Source: Pseudomonadota bacterium (lineage in GTDB: Bacteria > Pseudomonadota > Gammaproteobacteria > Burkholderiales > Burkholderiaceae_F). From it: DNA of 64,000 nt. The DNA is taken from NCBI GenBank assembly GCA_021825945.1, contig JAKAFN010000009.1, positions 1 to 64,000 of the forward strand. The letters are read 5' to 3'. How positions within the stretch are numbered: the stretch's first letter is position 1; each line of letters begins with the position of its first letter. Positions 53,723 through 63,179 of the stretch are shown piece after piece. The notes beneath the pieces are model-generated. The model saw nothing but the letters and a program-made list of their open reading frames with translations, did no database searches and was not told the DNA's origin. The position numbers and the translations under genes were made by a program.

Positions 53723-54382
53723 TCAGCCTTGCAACTCCGCCAGGATGGTCGTAGTCGCCCGAACGATATCCCCGACCGCGACGCGCGGCCGCGCGTCGGT
53801 AGGCAGATATACATCGACCCGGGAACCGAAGCGGATGAATCCATAGCGCTGCCCGCGAACCAGCGCGTCGCCCGGCTTGACGTAGCAGAGAATGCGACGG
53901 GCGATCAAGCCCGCGACCTGCACTACCGTCAACTGCGCGCCGCTCACGGTACGCAGTACCAGCGCATTGCGCTCGTTCTCCGTCGATGCCTTGTCCAGGT
54001 CGGCATTGACGAATCGGCCAGGCCGGTACTCGACCCGCTCGACCACGGCATCGACCGGCGCACGATTGCTGTGGACGTTGAACACGTTCATGAATACGCT
54101 GATGAGCAACGAATCCCGGTCGAGCGCGGGGTCGCGTACGACTTGAATGCGAACGATGCGCCCATCCGCCGGCGACAGCACCGCCGCCGACGCTTCGGGG
54201 ACCGGGCGTGGCGGATCGCGGAAAAACTGCAGCACGAAAACCGCCAGCGCCCAGAACGGCAGCGACCACCACCCACCGGCGAGAACGGAGATCAGCGCCG
54301 CGAGGAGGATCGAAGCGGCCAGGAACGGCCACCCCTCGCGCGCGATGATCGGATGCGGATATCCCCGAACCGGGTTCGTCAT
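53723..54382 (-). CDS. psd: Phosphatidylserine decarboxylase (short form)
   Basis: A 219-residue proenzyme that converts phosphatidylserine to phosphatidylethanolamine. The self-cleavage site is G186-S187 in [14 protein letters not shown], which leaves the pyruvoyl group on the new small chain. The FGSR motif instead of LGST, together with the short length, marks the PSD-A subgroup. Two N-terminal membrane helices (about 18-36 and 40-54), then [10 protein letters not shown] and [20 protein letters not shown] core residues. Lies between ilvC and pssA. Confidence 0.95.
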   Translation of the reverse strand: MTNPVRGYPHPIIAREGWPFLAASILLAALISVLAGGWWSLPFWALAVFVLQFFRDPPRPVPEASAAVLSPADGRIVRIQVVRDPALDRDSLLISVFMNVFNVHSNRAPVDAVVERVEYRPGRFVNADLDKASTENERNALVLRTVSGAQLTVVQVAGLIARRILCYVKPGDALVRGQRYGFIRFGSRVDVYLPTDARPRVAVGDIVRATTTILAELQG

Positions 54383-54389
54383 CTCGTCT

Positions 54390-55406
<1,017 letters not shown>

Positions 55407-55454
55407 TCATTTCTCCTGATGGATAAGCTGCACCAATCGTTGTTACAACCAGAA

Positions 55455-55486
55455 CCCCCACCCGCTCCCGCTTGCGGGAACGGGGG
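55455..55486 (+). repeat. Dispersed palindromic repeat, family 2, copy E2
   Basis: CCCCACCCGCTCCCGC-TT-GCGGGAACGGGGG, with arms CTCCCGC/GCGGGAA, lies in the 88-bp gap between ilvH and ilvC. As RNA it would form a stable hairpin inside the ilv transcript and could shape relative expression or mRNA stability. Confidence 0.6.
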
Positions 55487-55494
55487 AAACGGCA

Positions 55495-55989
55495 TCACAC
55501 TCTCAGCACCCGTTCGCCGCGCCCGATTCCCGAACTACCGGTACGGACCGTCTCCAGGATCGCCGTGCGATCGAGCGCGCGCAGGAACGCATCAACCTTG
55601 TCGGTCGCTCCCGTGAGCTCGATCGTGTACGTCTTGTCGGTGACGTCGACGATGCGGCCGCGAAAGATGTCGGCCATGCGCTTCATTTCCTCACGCTCCT
55701 TGCCGACCGCCCGTACCTTCACCAGCATGAGTTCGCGCTCGGTGTAGTCGGCCTCGGTAAGGTCCACCACTTTCACCACCTCGATGAGCCGGTTCAAGTG
55801 CTTGGTGATCTGCTCGATCACATCGTCAGACCCCATCGTGACGATGGTCATGCGCGACAGGGAGGCATCCTCGGTCGGCGCCACCGTGAGCGTTTCGATG
55901 TTGTAACCGCGGGCAGAGAACAGCCCCACCACCCGGGACAGCGCGCCCGGCTCGTTTTCCAGCAGCACCGAAATGACGTGCCGCATCAC
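55495..55989 (-). CDS. ilvH: Acetolactate synthase small (regulatory) subunit
   Basis: A 164-residue regulatory subunit. The N-terminal ACT domain (HVISVLLENEPGALSRVVGLFSARGYNIETLTVAPTED) binds valine, and the C-terminal ALS_ss domain follows (RELMLVKVRAV, DIFRGRIVDVTDKTYTIELTG). Overlaps the ilvB stop (ATGA), so the two subunits are made together. Confidence 0.97.
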   Translation of the reverse strand: MMRHVISVLLENEPGALSRVVGLFSARGYNIETLTVAPTEDASLSRMTIVTMGSDDVIEQITKHLNRLIEVVKVVDLTEADYTERELMLVKVRAVGKEREEMKRMADIFRGRIVDVTDKTYTIELTGATDKVDAFLRALDRTAILETVRTGSSGIGRGERVLRV

Positions 55990-57776
55990 AGTTCCTCCGC
56001 GCCGAGCATCATCTCGGTCAGGCCCTTCCCCGCACGGACCATGGGCCAGACGTTTTCGCTCGAATCGGTGATGAAATCCAGGAAGACCAGCCGGTCACGG
56101 TAGGTCGTGAACGCCTCGCGCAAGGCCGGCTCGACATCGGCCGGCTTGTCGATCCGCATGCCGACGTGCCCGTACGCCTCGGCCAGGCGTACGAAATCCG
56201 GCAGCGCATCCATGTATGACTCCGAATAGCGACTGCCGTATTCGATCTGCTGCCATTGTCGCACCATGCCGAGGTAGCGATTGTTCAAATTGATGATCTT
56301 GGGCGTCAAGCGATACTGCTTGCAGGTCGATAGCTCCTGGATGTTCATCTGGATCGAACCCTCGCCGGTGATCACCGCGACCTGCGCCCCGGGATTGGCC
56401 ATCTGCACACCCATCGCATAAGGCAGGCCGACGCCCATCGTCCCCAGGCCGCCGGAGTTGATCCATCGCCGCGGCTTGTCGAACCGGTAATACTGCGCCG
56501 CCCACATCTGATGCTGCCCGACGTCCGACGTGACGAAGATGTCGCCTCCGGTGAGATTCCAGAGCGTCTCGACGACATGCTGCGGCTTGACCACGATCTC
56601 GCTGCGCTCATAGCGCAGGCAGTCCTGGGACCGCCATGCGCCGAGCTGATCCCACCACGCGTCGATGGCACCCGCACGGCCGCCCGACACATCGATCTGG
56701 GCCTGGATTTCGGCGAGCACCTCGCGCACGTCGCCGACGATCGGCACGTCGACCTTGACGCGCTTGGAGATCGACGACGGATCAATGTCGATATGAATGA
56801 TCTTGCGGGGGTTCTGCGCGAAATGCCCGGGACTGCCGATCACTCGGTCATCGAATCGAGCCCCGACCGCGAGCAGCACATCACAATGCTGCATCGCGAA
56901 ATTCGCCTCGATCGTCCCGTGCATACCCAACATGCCGAGGAATTTTTTGTCCGATGCGGGATAGCCGCCCAGCCCCATGAGCGTGCTGGTACAGGGGAAT
57001 CCCATCCGGTCGACGAGGCGCCGCAGTTCCTCCGTGGCATTCGAGAGAATCACGCCGCCGCCGGTATAGATGAGCGGCCGCTCGGCGGCCAGCAGCAGTT
57101 GTACCGCCTTCTTGATCTGGCCCATGTGGCCCTTGACCACCGGATTGTAGGAACGCAGATGCAAATCCTGCGGATAGGAGAACGCATGCCGCGCGATGGT
57201 GATGTCCTTGGGGATATCGACCAGGACCGGGCCGGGGCGGCCGCTCTGCGCGATGTGGAACGCCTTGCGGATCGTCGGCGCCAGGTCGGCGACGCTCTTG
57301 ACCAGGAAGTTGTGCTTGACACAGGGCCGCGTGATGCCGACGGTATCGCACTCTTGAAATGCGTCCTGGCCGATCGCATGGGTGGGCACCTGACCGCTGA
57401 TGATCACCAGCGGGATCGAATCCATGTATGCCGTTGCAATGCCGGTGACCGCATTGGTCGCGCCGGGACCGCTGGTGACGATCGCCACCCCGACCTTGCG
57501 GCTCGAACGCGAATAGGCGTCGGCCGCGTGAACCGCCGCCTGTTCGTGGCGCACGAGGATGTGCTGGAAGTAATCCTGCTTGAAAATCGCGTCGTAGATG
57601 TATAGCACCGCGCCGCCCGGATAGCCGAACACATGGCGCACCCCTTCCTCGCGCAAGCAACGGACGAGAATCTCGGCGCCGGTCAGCGGATCGGTTTCGG
57701 GGGACGGGACGGCGGCTGCGGCCATCGCGGGGGAGGAGGAAACGGCAGGCGCCGATTCCGATACAACGGATCGCAT
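55986..57776 (-). CDS. ilvB: Acetolactate synthase large (catalytic) subunit
   Basis: A 596-residue ThDP enzyme, first common step of branched-chain amino acid synthesis. Catalytic Glu is E78 in RHEQAAVHAADAYSR. The ThDP/Mg motif reads GEGS (471-474) through NN (498-499), with Glu in place of the usual Asp of GDGS. FAD-binding segments such as GARFDDRVIG are present. The first 30 residues are a Ser/Ala extension. Start ATG 57776 has AGAGGA at six nt, whereas the longer frame runs into the divergent sigma gene. Confidence 0.96.
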   Translation of the reverse strand: MRSVVSESAPAVSSSPAMAAAAVPSPETDPLTGAEILVRCLREEGVRHVFGYPGGAVLYIYDAIFKQDYFQHILVRHEQAAVHAADAYSRSSRKVGVAIVTSGPGATNAVTGIATAYMDSIPLVIISGQVPTHAIGQDAFQECDTVGITRPCVKHNFLVKSVADLAPTIRKAFHIAQSGRPGPVLVDIPKDITIARHAFSYPQDLHLRSYNPVVKGHMGQIKKAVQLLLAAERPLIYTGGGVILSNATEELRRLVDRMGFPCTSTLMGLGGYPASDKKFLGMLGMHGTIEANFAMQHCDVLLAVGARFDDRVIGSPGHFAQNPRKIIHIDIDPSSISKRVKVDVPIVGDVREVLAEIQAQIDVSGGRAGAIDAWWDQLGAWRSQDCLRYERSEIVVKPQHVVETLWNLTGGDIFVTSDVGQHQMWAAQYYRFDKPRRWINSGGLGTMGVGLPYAMGVQMANPGAQVAVITGEGSIQMNIQELSTCKQYRLTPKIINLNNRYLGMVRQWQQIEYGSRYSESYMDALPDFVRLAEAYGHVGMRIDKPADVEPALREAFTTYRDRLVFLDFITDSSENVWPMVRAGKGLTEMMLGAEEL

Positions 57777-57921
57777 AAGGAATCCTCTCAAGATCCTGCT
57801 GGAGATTGATCGGACGCCGTTCCATACCCGCTCGTGACGGGCGGTGCGGCGAAAGCTTGTTACGATAGCGCGTCGCACCAATTTGCGCAAACGCCGGAGT
57901 CCTCGTTTCCGCTCCCTCTGC

Positions 57922-58482
57922 ATGGCAACCCGCGTCGAACTCTCGGACTTCCTGGCCGGTGCCGAGCGTCGGGCATTCAAACAGGCGATGTTTGCCGTGC
58001 GCGACGCCGACCATGCCCTGGATATCGTCCAGGACGCCATGTTCAAACTGGCGGAGAACTATGCGGACCGTCCCGTCCCGGAGCTGGGGCCGATTTTCGC
58101 TCGGATCGTCCAGAACGCCATCCATGATTTCTTCCGCCGCCAGAAGGTCCGCGCCACCTGGGTGACGCTGTTCTCGGCGCTGTCCTCGGCCGACGACGAT
58201 GCCGATCCGCTGGAAGCGCTCGATGCGAACGAGGACGGGCGGACGACGGAAAGCGCGGCGGACACCGTGGAGCGGGAGCAGATCGTGCACATCGTCGAGG
58301 AAGAGCTTGCCCGCTTGCCGCCCCGTCAACGGGAAGCATTCGTTCTGCGTTACTGGGAAGACCTCGATGTCGGGGAAACCGCGGCGGCAATGAAGTGTTC
58401 CGAGGGCAGCGTCAAGACGCATTGCTCCCGCGCGACCCAGGCGCTGGCAAAATCCTTACGGGCACGGGGGATCACGCTATGA
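57922..58482 (+). CDS. ECF-like RNA polymerase sigma factor
   Basis: A 186-residue sigma-70 family protein with only regions 2 and 4. Region 2 (about 17-75) includes DADHALDIVQDAMFKLAENY and the DNA-melting part RIVQNAIHDFFRRQKVR; region 4 (about 125-180) has LPPRQREAFVLRYWEDLDVGETAAAMKCSEGSVKTHCSRA. An acidic linker (90-115) joins them. Start ATG 57922, chosen for the usual N-terminus. It overlaps a one-helix membrane protein (DUF3619) by ATGA, then DUF3106. Divergent from ilvB. Target promoters are unknown. Confidence 0.88.
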   Translation: MATRVELSDFLAGAERRAFKQAMFAVRDADHALDIVQDAMFKLAENYADRPVPELGPIFARIVQNAIHDFFRRQKVRATWVTLFSALSSADDDADPLEALDANEDGRTTESAADTVEREQIVHIVEEELARLPPRQREAFVLRYWEDLDVGETAAAMKCSEGSVKTHCSRATQALAKSLRARGITL

Positions 58483-59003
58483 ATGAAGCCGAATTCGCCT
58501 ATCGCATCCGTCAGGCCCTCGATGAGGGCGCGGACGCGCTCGACTATCCGGTGCGGATGCGCCTGCAGAAAGCGCGACGGGCCGCCATCGACCGGATCGT
58601 CGCCCGGCAAACGGCCCCGTCGGAGTCGACATGGGTCTGGGTACCCGCCCTCCAAGGAGATGGCACGGCGGGTGCGACCGGAGGGCCCGAATCCCGCGCC
58701 TCCGCCTGGGCCTGGCACGCGGGGTGGATCCTTCCCATCGTTGCGCTGGCGCTGGGAATCCTGGGAATCCAGCGATGGCAGAGCGAGCGCATGATCGCCC
58801 GCACGGCGGACATCGACCTTTCGCTGCTGCTCGACGACACGCCGATCGCGACACTCGCCCATCAGGGGTTCGGCGAATACCTACGACGCAACCGACAGAC
58901 GCCGATCCCGGAAATCGCGCCGCAGTCTCCGACTGCCGCCCCGACCGAAACCGCTGCCCCAGCGGCCCCGGCCGCCGCTCCGAACCCGCCGGCAGGCCCA
59001 TGA
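58479..59003 (+). CDS. DUF3619 membrane protein, possible anti-sigma factor
   Basis: A 174-residue protein. The N-terminal 75 residues are cytoplasmic and helical (AYRIRQALDEGADALDYPVRMRLQKARRAAIDR), a single membrane helix spans about 82-99, and a conserved DIDLSLLLDDTPIATLAHQGFGEYLRR segment follows in the periplasm before a Pro/Ala-rich tail. The family has no assigned function. Membrane topology, ATGA coupling to a sigma factor gene and the position of the cytoplasmic helices fit an anti-sigma factor, but this is inference; no zinc-binding HxxxCxxC motif is seen. Confidence 0.82.
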   Translation: MNEAEFAYRIRQALDEGADALDYPVRMRLQKARRAAIDRIVARQTAPSESTWVWVPALQGDGTAGATGGPESRASAWAWHAGWILPIVALALGILGIQRWQSERMIARTADIDLSLLLDDTPIATLAHQGFGEYLRRNRQTPIPEIAPQSPTAAPTETAAPAAPAAAPNPPAGP

Positions 59004-59542
59004 AGCACCAGGGCCGACGGTTCGCCAACACATTATGGTTTTCCCTGCTGGTCGCCGGAGTCTCGGCGCCCGCCGCGCGGGCCGACGCTCCGCCGACCAT
59101 GATCCGGGTCTCGGCGGTCGCAGGGCCGACCTGGTCCGCCCTGACCCCTGCGCAGCGCGAGGCCCTCTCTCCGCTGGCATCCGTCTGGAACCGGCTCGAC
59201 GCCAATCGCAAACAAAAGTGGCTGCGGATCGCTGCGCGCTACCAGAAGCTGTCGCCGGAAGGCAAGGCGCGCATGCACGCGCGCATGCCGCAACTGCTTC
59301 ACCTCACGCGGGAACAACGGATCATCGCGCGCCACAATCTCGAACGGGCCTATTCGCTGCCGACCGAACGCCGCCAGGCGCTCACCCGCAGCTTCCAGCA
59401 CCTCTCCGATGCGCGCAAACGCCAGTTGGCGGAATGGTCCCGCAAGCGGCGAAAGATGCCACCGCCGCGCCCCGGCACGTCTCGTCCCCACCCACCCAAG
59501 CCGGCGCCCGATGAAATCGACGCTGGGCATGGGACGTGGTGA
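59000..59542 (+). CDS. DUF3106 exported protein
   Basis: A 180-residue protein with a signal peptide (1-30, ending ARADA). The mature part is an Arg/Leu-rich helical domain with five repeats of an L(T/S)xxxR-type unit: LTPAQREAL, LSPEGKARM, LTREQRIIA, LPTERRQAL and LSDARKRQL. This recalls the LTxxQ repeats of periplasmic sensors Spy and CpxP, though overall homology is not claimed. A Pro/His-rich tail follows. Overlaps DUF3619 by ATGA. Third gene of the sigma operon. Function unknown; a periplasmic sensor role is my inference. Confidence 0.82.
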   Translation: MKHQGRRFANTLWFSLLVAGVSAPAARADAPPTMIRVSAVAGPTWSALTPAQREALSPLASVWNRLDANRKQKWLRIAARYQKLSPEGKARMHARMPQLLHLTREQRIIARHNLERAYSLPTERRQALTRSFQHLSDARKRQLAEWSRKRRKMPPPRPGTSRPHPPKPAPDEIDAGHGTW

Positions 59543-59555
59543 CAGGGGTCCTTAC

Positions 59556-59583
59556 GGCAAATCCGGTACACTTTTGCCTTTTT
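59556..59583 (+). terminator. Rho-independent terminator after DUF3106
   Basis: GGCAAA, an 11-nt loop, TTTGCC and then TTTTT form a terminator-like hairpin 14 bp after the DUF3106 stop and 40 bp before the ferredoxin start. The 6-bp stem is short, but the T tract is the best in the window. TACACT inside the loop could also be a -10 box for fdxA. Confidence 0.45.
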
Positions 59584-59623
59584 CCGGCCGCGTTTTCCGG
59601 CCCATCTCCGATCAGGTCGCCAG

Positions 59624-59947
59624 ATGACTCACGTAGTTACCGAATCGTGCATCCGTTGCAAGTACACCGATTGCGTCGACGTCTGTCCTGTCGATTGCTT
59701 CCGCGAGGGTCCGAACTTTCTTGCCATCGATCCCGATGAGTGCATCGATTGCGCGGTCTGCATTCCGGAATGCCCCGTCAACGCGATCTATGCCGAGGAG
59801 GACGTGCCGGCAGACCAGCAGCAATTCGTCGCGATGAACGCGGAGTTGGCGAAGAAGTGGCCATCCATCACCCGCATGAAGCCGCACGCGTCGGACGCGG
59901 ACGAATGGAAGGACGTGAAGGACAAACTGCAGTACCTGAAACGGTAA
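59624..59947 (+). CDS. fdxA: 7Fe (3Fe-4S/4Fe-4S) ferredoxin
   Basis: A 107-residue soluble electron carrier of the Azotobacter FdI/FdxA type. Cluster ligands are visible in CIRCKYTDCVDVCPVDCF (C9, C17, C21 and C25 region) and CIDCAVCIPECP (C40, C43, C46, C50). The 50-residue C-terminal extension (MNAELAKKWPSITRMKPHASDADEW) is typical. Redox partners are not indicated by the neighbours. Confidence 0.95.
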   Translation: MTHVVTESCIRCKYTDCVDVCPVDCFREGPNFLAIDPDECIDCAVCIPECPVNAIYAEEDVPADQQQFVAMNAELAKKWPSITRMKPHASDADEWKDVKDKLQYLKR

Positions 59948-60022
59948 GGATCCTTGGGAGCGATCCCGAAGCCCCGCAACGGTCGGCTCGAACCGACAGC
60001 CCCTTTTCCTGGAGGAGGAACG

Positions 60023-60409
60023 ATGCTTTTTTCCAAGAAGACCATTGCCGCGGTGGCCTGCCTGAGCCTGCTCGGCGCCAGCGTTCCGCTGCCCGCACAA
60101 GCTGCGCTGGTCGGAACCGAACAGGTGCTGCACGCAGACGGCGCGGCGCGCCAGCACATCCGTTCCTGGCTGGCACGCCAGGACGTGCGTAAGGTTCTGC
60201 TCGCCAACGGCGTCGATCCGGCACAGGTCCAGGCGCGCGTCAACGCACTCACCGATCAGGAGGCGCAGGACTTCGCCCAACGCATCGACCGGCTCCCGGC
60301 AGGCGGCGGCGTGCTGGAAATCCTGTTCGCCGTGTTCGTGATCCTGTTGATCACCGACATCCTTGGACTCACGAAAGTATTTCCGTTTACCCGGCCGCTT
60401 CGTCATTGA
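60023..60409 (+). CDS. PA2779-like small membrane protein
   Basis: A 128-residue protein matching my memory of the PA2779 family. A signal peptide (1-28, ending PAQA) precedes a helical region with WLARQDVRKVLLANGVDPAQVQARVNALTDQEAQ (an EF-hand-like helical pair but without calcium ligands), then a Gly hinge RLPAGGG and one membrane helix (about 97-118). GGAGGAA gives a strong ribosome-binding site. The next gene, encoding a C39-like lipoprotein, starts 7 bp after its stop. Function unknown. Confidence 0.82.
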   Translation: MLFSKKTIAAVACLSLLGASVPLPAQAALVGTEQVLHADGAARQHIRSWLARQDVRKVLLANGVDPAQVQARVNALTDQEAQDFAQRIDRLPAGGGVLEILFAVFVILLITDILGLTKVFPFTRPLRH

Positions 60410-60416
60410 GCGAAAC

Positions 60417-61412
60417 ATGGCGCGCCCGAACCGGCGGTTGACGGCGGATGCCGTCCGGTTCGTGCGCGCCATCACACTGACGGCGGCGGCGCTGCTCGTC
60501 GCCGCCTGCGCGACGCCGCAGACCGACGCCGTGCGCGCGTCGATGCGCGGGACGCACGACACGCTCGGAATCGGTCCCGCACGCGACCTGGGCAGCCGCG
60601 TCCCCTACTTCGCCCAGGAAAAGGATCAATGCGGGCCGGCGACGCTGGCGATGGTCCTGGGAGCGACAGGTCGTCGGATCACCCCCGATTCGGTGCAGGC
60701 GTCGGTGTTTACGCCGGGGCGCCATGGCTCCTTTGCGCCGGAAATGCTCGCCGCGGCCCGGCGACAAGGTCGGCTCGCAGTACAACTGCCGCCCCGCCTG
60801 GACGCCGTGCTGCGGGAAGTCGACGCGGGCAATCCGGTGATCGTGCTGCAGAACCTCGGTCTGGCGATCTATCCGGTCTGGCATTACTCGGTGGTCGTCG
60901 GATATGACATTCCCGCCGGCATCATCTGGCTGCGATCCGGTCCGGAACCGCACGAAGGCATGTTCATGGACGTCTTCGAGCACACCTGGGACCGTAGCGG
61001 CGACTGGGCAATGGTCGCTACGGACCCGCGCCGGCCCCCGGCCACACCCGCACTCGACACGCTCCTCGACGCGGCGGCGGCGCTCGAGCGCGTCGACGTA
61101 CGGGCGTCGCACTACGCCTATGCCGCCCTCACCCGACGGGCGCCAGGAAGTTACGCGGCATGGATGGGCCTGGGAAACAGCGCCTTCGAGATGGACGACC
61201 CGGCGAACGCGGTCACGGCATTCCGGCGTGCGGTCGCACTGCAGCCGGCCGCAGCGGACGCCTGGAACAACCTGGCGGCATCGCTGCTGGCGCAACACCG
61301 GCTGGGCGACGCGCGCACGGCGATCACGCGGGCTCTGGTGCTCGGGGGCCCGCACCATGACCTGTACGAGCAGACCGCGCGGGAAATCGACCAGGCGGGG
61401 AAGACGCCGTGA
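60417..61412 (+). CDS. PA2778-like C39 cysteine peptidase lipoprotein with TPRs
   Basis: A 331-residue protein. The lipobox LVAAC places the lipidated Cys at C31. A papain-fold C39-like domain follows with [18 protein letters not shown] (C72) and [13 protein letters not shown] (H156, D164 as the probable third residue). Residues about 230-325 form TPR-like helices ([31 protein letters not shown] and one more repeat). It is therefore a membrane-anchored, periplasm- or outer-membrane-facing protease with a protein-binding domain. Its partner is likely the PA2779-like protein. Substrate unknown. Confidence 0.85.
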   Translation: MARPNRRLTADAVRFVRAITLTAAALLVAACATPQTDAVRASMRGTHDTLGIGPARDLGSRVPYFAQEKDQCGPATLAMVLGATGRRITPDSVQASVFTPGRHGSFAPEMLAAARRQGRLAVQLPPRLDAVLREVDAGNPVIVLQNLGLAIYPVWHYSVVVGYDIPAGIIWLRSGPEPHEGMFMDVFEHTWDRSGDWAMVATDPRRPPATPALDTLLDAAAALERVDVRASHYAYAALTRRAPGSYAAWMGLGNSAFEMDDPANAVTAFRRAVALQPAAADAWNNLAASLLAQHRLGDARTAITRALVLGGPHHDLYEQTAREIDQAGKTP

Positions 61413-61942
61413 ACGCACCGGAAACGGACAACCCCGCCCCGCAGGCGGCATCGGCCCCGACCGGCATTGAAGACAGAAACGCCAAGTCGGTTCCCGACTG
61501 GCATTCGCATCGCTTTTTGGAGCTTGCCTGCATCGACGAATCGCGGTGCATCGGCTGCATGCTCTGCATCCAGGCATGTCCCGTCGATGCGATCATCGGG
61601 ACGGCGCGGCACATGCATACGGTACTGGCCGCAGAATGTACCGGCTGCGGCCTGTGCCTGCCGCCGTGTCCGATGGACTGCATTGTGCTGATGCCCACGC
61701 AGCCGCCCCGCACCTGGACGGTCGGCGATGCGCTGCGCGCCGACGCCCGCATGCACGCCCGCATGCAACGCATCGCGCGGGAACGCGCGGAGCCGACCAA
61801 AGGCCGACCCGGTGCCGGCAACCGCAACATGGACCTACGCGCGCAAGACGGTGCGGCGCTCGGCGCGGCAGAGATCCGGCAAGGCCGCCACATCCTGCAG
61901 CAGGCAATGGAACGCGCGCGCGCGCGCCGGGCCGCGCGATGA
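61409..61942 (+). CDS. RnfB-like 2[4Fe-4S] ferredoxin, soluble form
   Basis: A 177-residue protein with two ferredoxin motifs, C47-C50-C53-C57 ([12 protein letters not shown]) and C77-C80-C83-C87 ([12 protein letters not shown]), resembling the C-terminal part of RnfB/RsxB. The N-terminal membrane anchor and the extra four-cysteine domain of true RnfB are absent, and no other rnf gene is in the window. The start is GTG 61409, overlapping the upstream stop (GTGA), and its own stop overlaps nth (ATGA). A redox role near endonuclease III is possible but unproven. Confidence 0.85.
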   Translation: MNAPETDNPAPQAASAPTGIEDRNAKSVPDWHSHRFLELACIDESRCIGCMLCIQACPVDAIIGTARHMHTVLAAECTGCGLCLPPCPMDCIVLMPTQPPRTWTVGDALRADARMHARMQRIARERAEPTKGRPGAGNRNMDLRAQDGAALGAAEIRQGRHILQQAMERARARRAAR

Positions 61943-62580
61943 CCCCGCGGAAAATCCGGGAAATGTTTGCGGCCTTCGCGCGCGCCAACCCGCATCCCGA
62001 AAGCGAGTTGCACTATTCCACGCCCTTCGAGCTGCTCGTCGCGGTCGTGCTCTCGGCACAAGCGACCGACAAATCGGTCAACGCGGCGACGGCAACCCTG
62101 TTTCCGCACGCGAACACGCCCGCGGCGATCGCCGCGCTCGGCGAAGAGGCGCTGGCAGCCCATATCCGCACGATCGGCCTGTACCGCGCCAAGGCGCGCA
62201 ACGTCGTCGCGCTTTCCCGGCAGATCCTCGAACGACACGGCGGACAGGTTCCCCGCGACCGCGCCGCGCTCGAGGCGCTGCCGGGTGTGGGCCGCAAGAC
62301 GGCCAACGTGGTACTCAATGTCGCCTTCGGAGAGCCCACGATCGCCGTCGACACCCACTGCTTCCGCGTCGCCAACCGCACCGGGCTTGCGCCGGGGAAG
62401 ACCGTGCAGGCGGTCGAAGAAGGGCTGCTGCGCGTGGTGCCCCGAGAATACCGCCAGCACGCCCACCATTGGTTGATCCTGCATGGGCGTTATGTGTGCA
62501 AGGCGCGCAAACCCGAATGCTGGCGCTGCATCATCGTGGCGCAATGCGCGTACGAGCCGAAAACGCGGGCGCCGAAGTAA
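61939..62580 (+). CDS. nth: Endonuclease III
   Basis: A 213-residue bifunctional DNA glycosylase/AP lyase for oxidised pyrimidines. Helix-hairpin-helix with catalytic K120 ([12 protein letters not shown]) and D138 (AVDTHCFRV), and [4Fe-4S] ligands C187, C194, C197 and C203; these numbers match E. coli Nth exactly. Start ATG 61939 overlaps the RnfB-like gene stop by ATGA. Confidence 0.97.
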   Translation: MTPRKIREMFAAFARANPHPESELHYSTPFELLVAVVLSAQATDKSVNAATATLFPHANTPAAIAALGEEALAAHIRTIGLYRAKARNVVALSRQILERHGGQVPRDRAALEALPGVGRKTANVVLNVAFGEPTIAVDTHCFRVANRTGLAPGKTVQAVEEGLLRVVPREYRQHAHHWLILHGRYVCKARKPECWRCIIVAQCAYEPKTRAPK

Positions 62581-62600
62581 CGACGATCCCCGAATCTCGG

Positions 62601-62641
62601 CCCTCACCCGGCCTGCTCCCGCCGTCGCGGGAGAGGGGGAA
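62601..62641 (+). repeat. Dispersed palindromic repeat, family 2, copy E3
   Basis: CCCTCACCCGGCCTGCTCCCGC, 4 nt, then GCGGGAGAGGGGGAA, found just after nth. The 7-bp arms CTCCCGC/GCGGGAG are perfect. Same polarity as copies E2 and E4, all ending in a G run followed by A. Confidence 0.6.
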
Positions 62642-62692
62642 ATTCCGGCCCGCTCCTGCGTCACATTCCATCCCTCCCGCAAAGAAAACGCC

Positions 62693-63133
62693 ATGTTCAA
62701 TCCCTCGCGCGAAGAAGTCCGCCGGTTTTTCTGCGAAGCCTGGCGCAAGCATTGCGAAGGAGGCGTCACGACGCCGCTCGAAGTCCTGGCGATCGCCTGC
62801 ATCGAGGATCATCCCGAGTATCACGCGCTGCTTGCCGACGCCGCACGCGCCCAGGAAATGGATTTCCCTGTCGAGGCGGGGCACGAAAATCCGTTCCTGC
62901 ACCTTGCGATGCATCTCGCGCTGCGGGAACAGGAGTCGATCGATCAGCCGCCGGGAATCCGTGCCTTACTGGAACAGCTGCGCAGGCGCGCCGGCGACGC
63001 GCATGGCGGCGCGCATGCCGCCATGGAATGTCTGGGCGAAGTGGTGTGGCGGACGCAGCGCGGCACGCTTCCCGCCGATCCGATGGCGATCAACGAGGCG
63101 TTGTTGGACTGCCTGCGGCGACGGGCGTCCTGA
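62693..63133 (+). CDS. DUF1841 family protein
   Basis: A 146-residue soluble protein with the family pattern MFNPSREEVRRFFCEAWRK at the start, then TPLEVLAIACIEDHPEYHALL, NPFLHLAMHLALREQESIDQPPGIR and HAAMECLGEVVWRTQR. The conserved His/Glu residues in HPEYH and HLAMHLALREQ resemble a metal-binding helical bundle, but no activity is known. Frequently found near nth in betaproteobacteria as far as I recall. Confidence 0.88.
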   Translation: MFNPSREEVRRFFCEAWRKHCEGGVTTPLEVLAIACIEDHPEYHALLADAARAQEMDFPVEAGHENPFLHLAMHLALREQESIDQPPGIRALLEQLRRRAGDAHGGAHAAMECLGEVVWRTQRGTLPADPMAINEALLDCLRRRAS

Positions 63134-63179
63134 CCCAGGGTTGGCAAACCGACCGCGGCGGGCGTGAGAGCGGGACAAG

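Noticed and set aside
57777..57921. Attenuator or riboswitch upstream of ilvB
   Set aside because: No leader peptide rich in Val/Ile/Leu and no terminator/antiterminator pair could be found in this 145-bp divergent gap.
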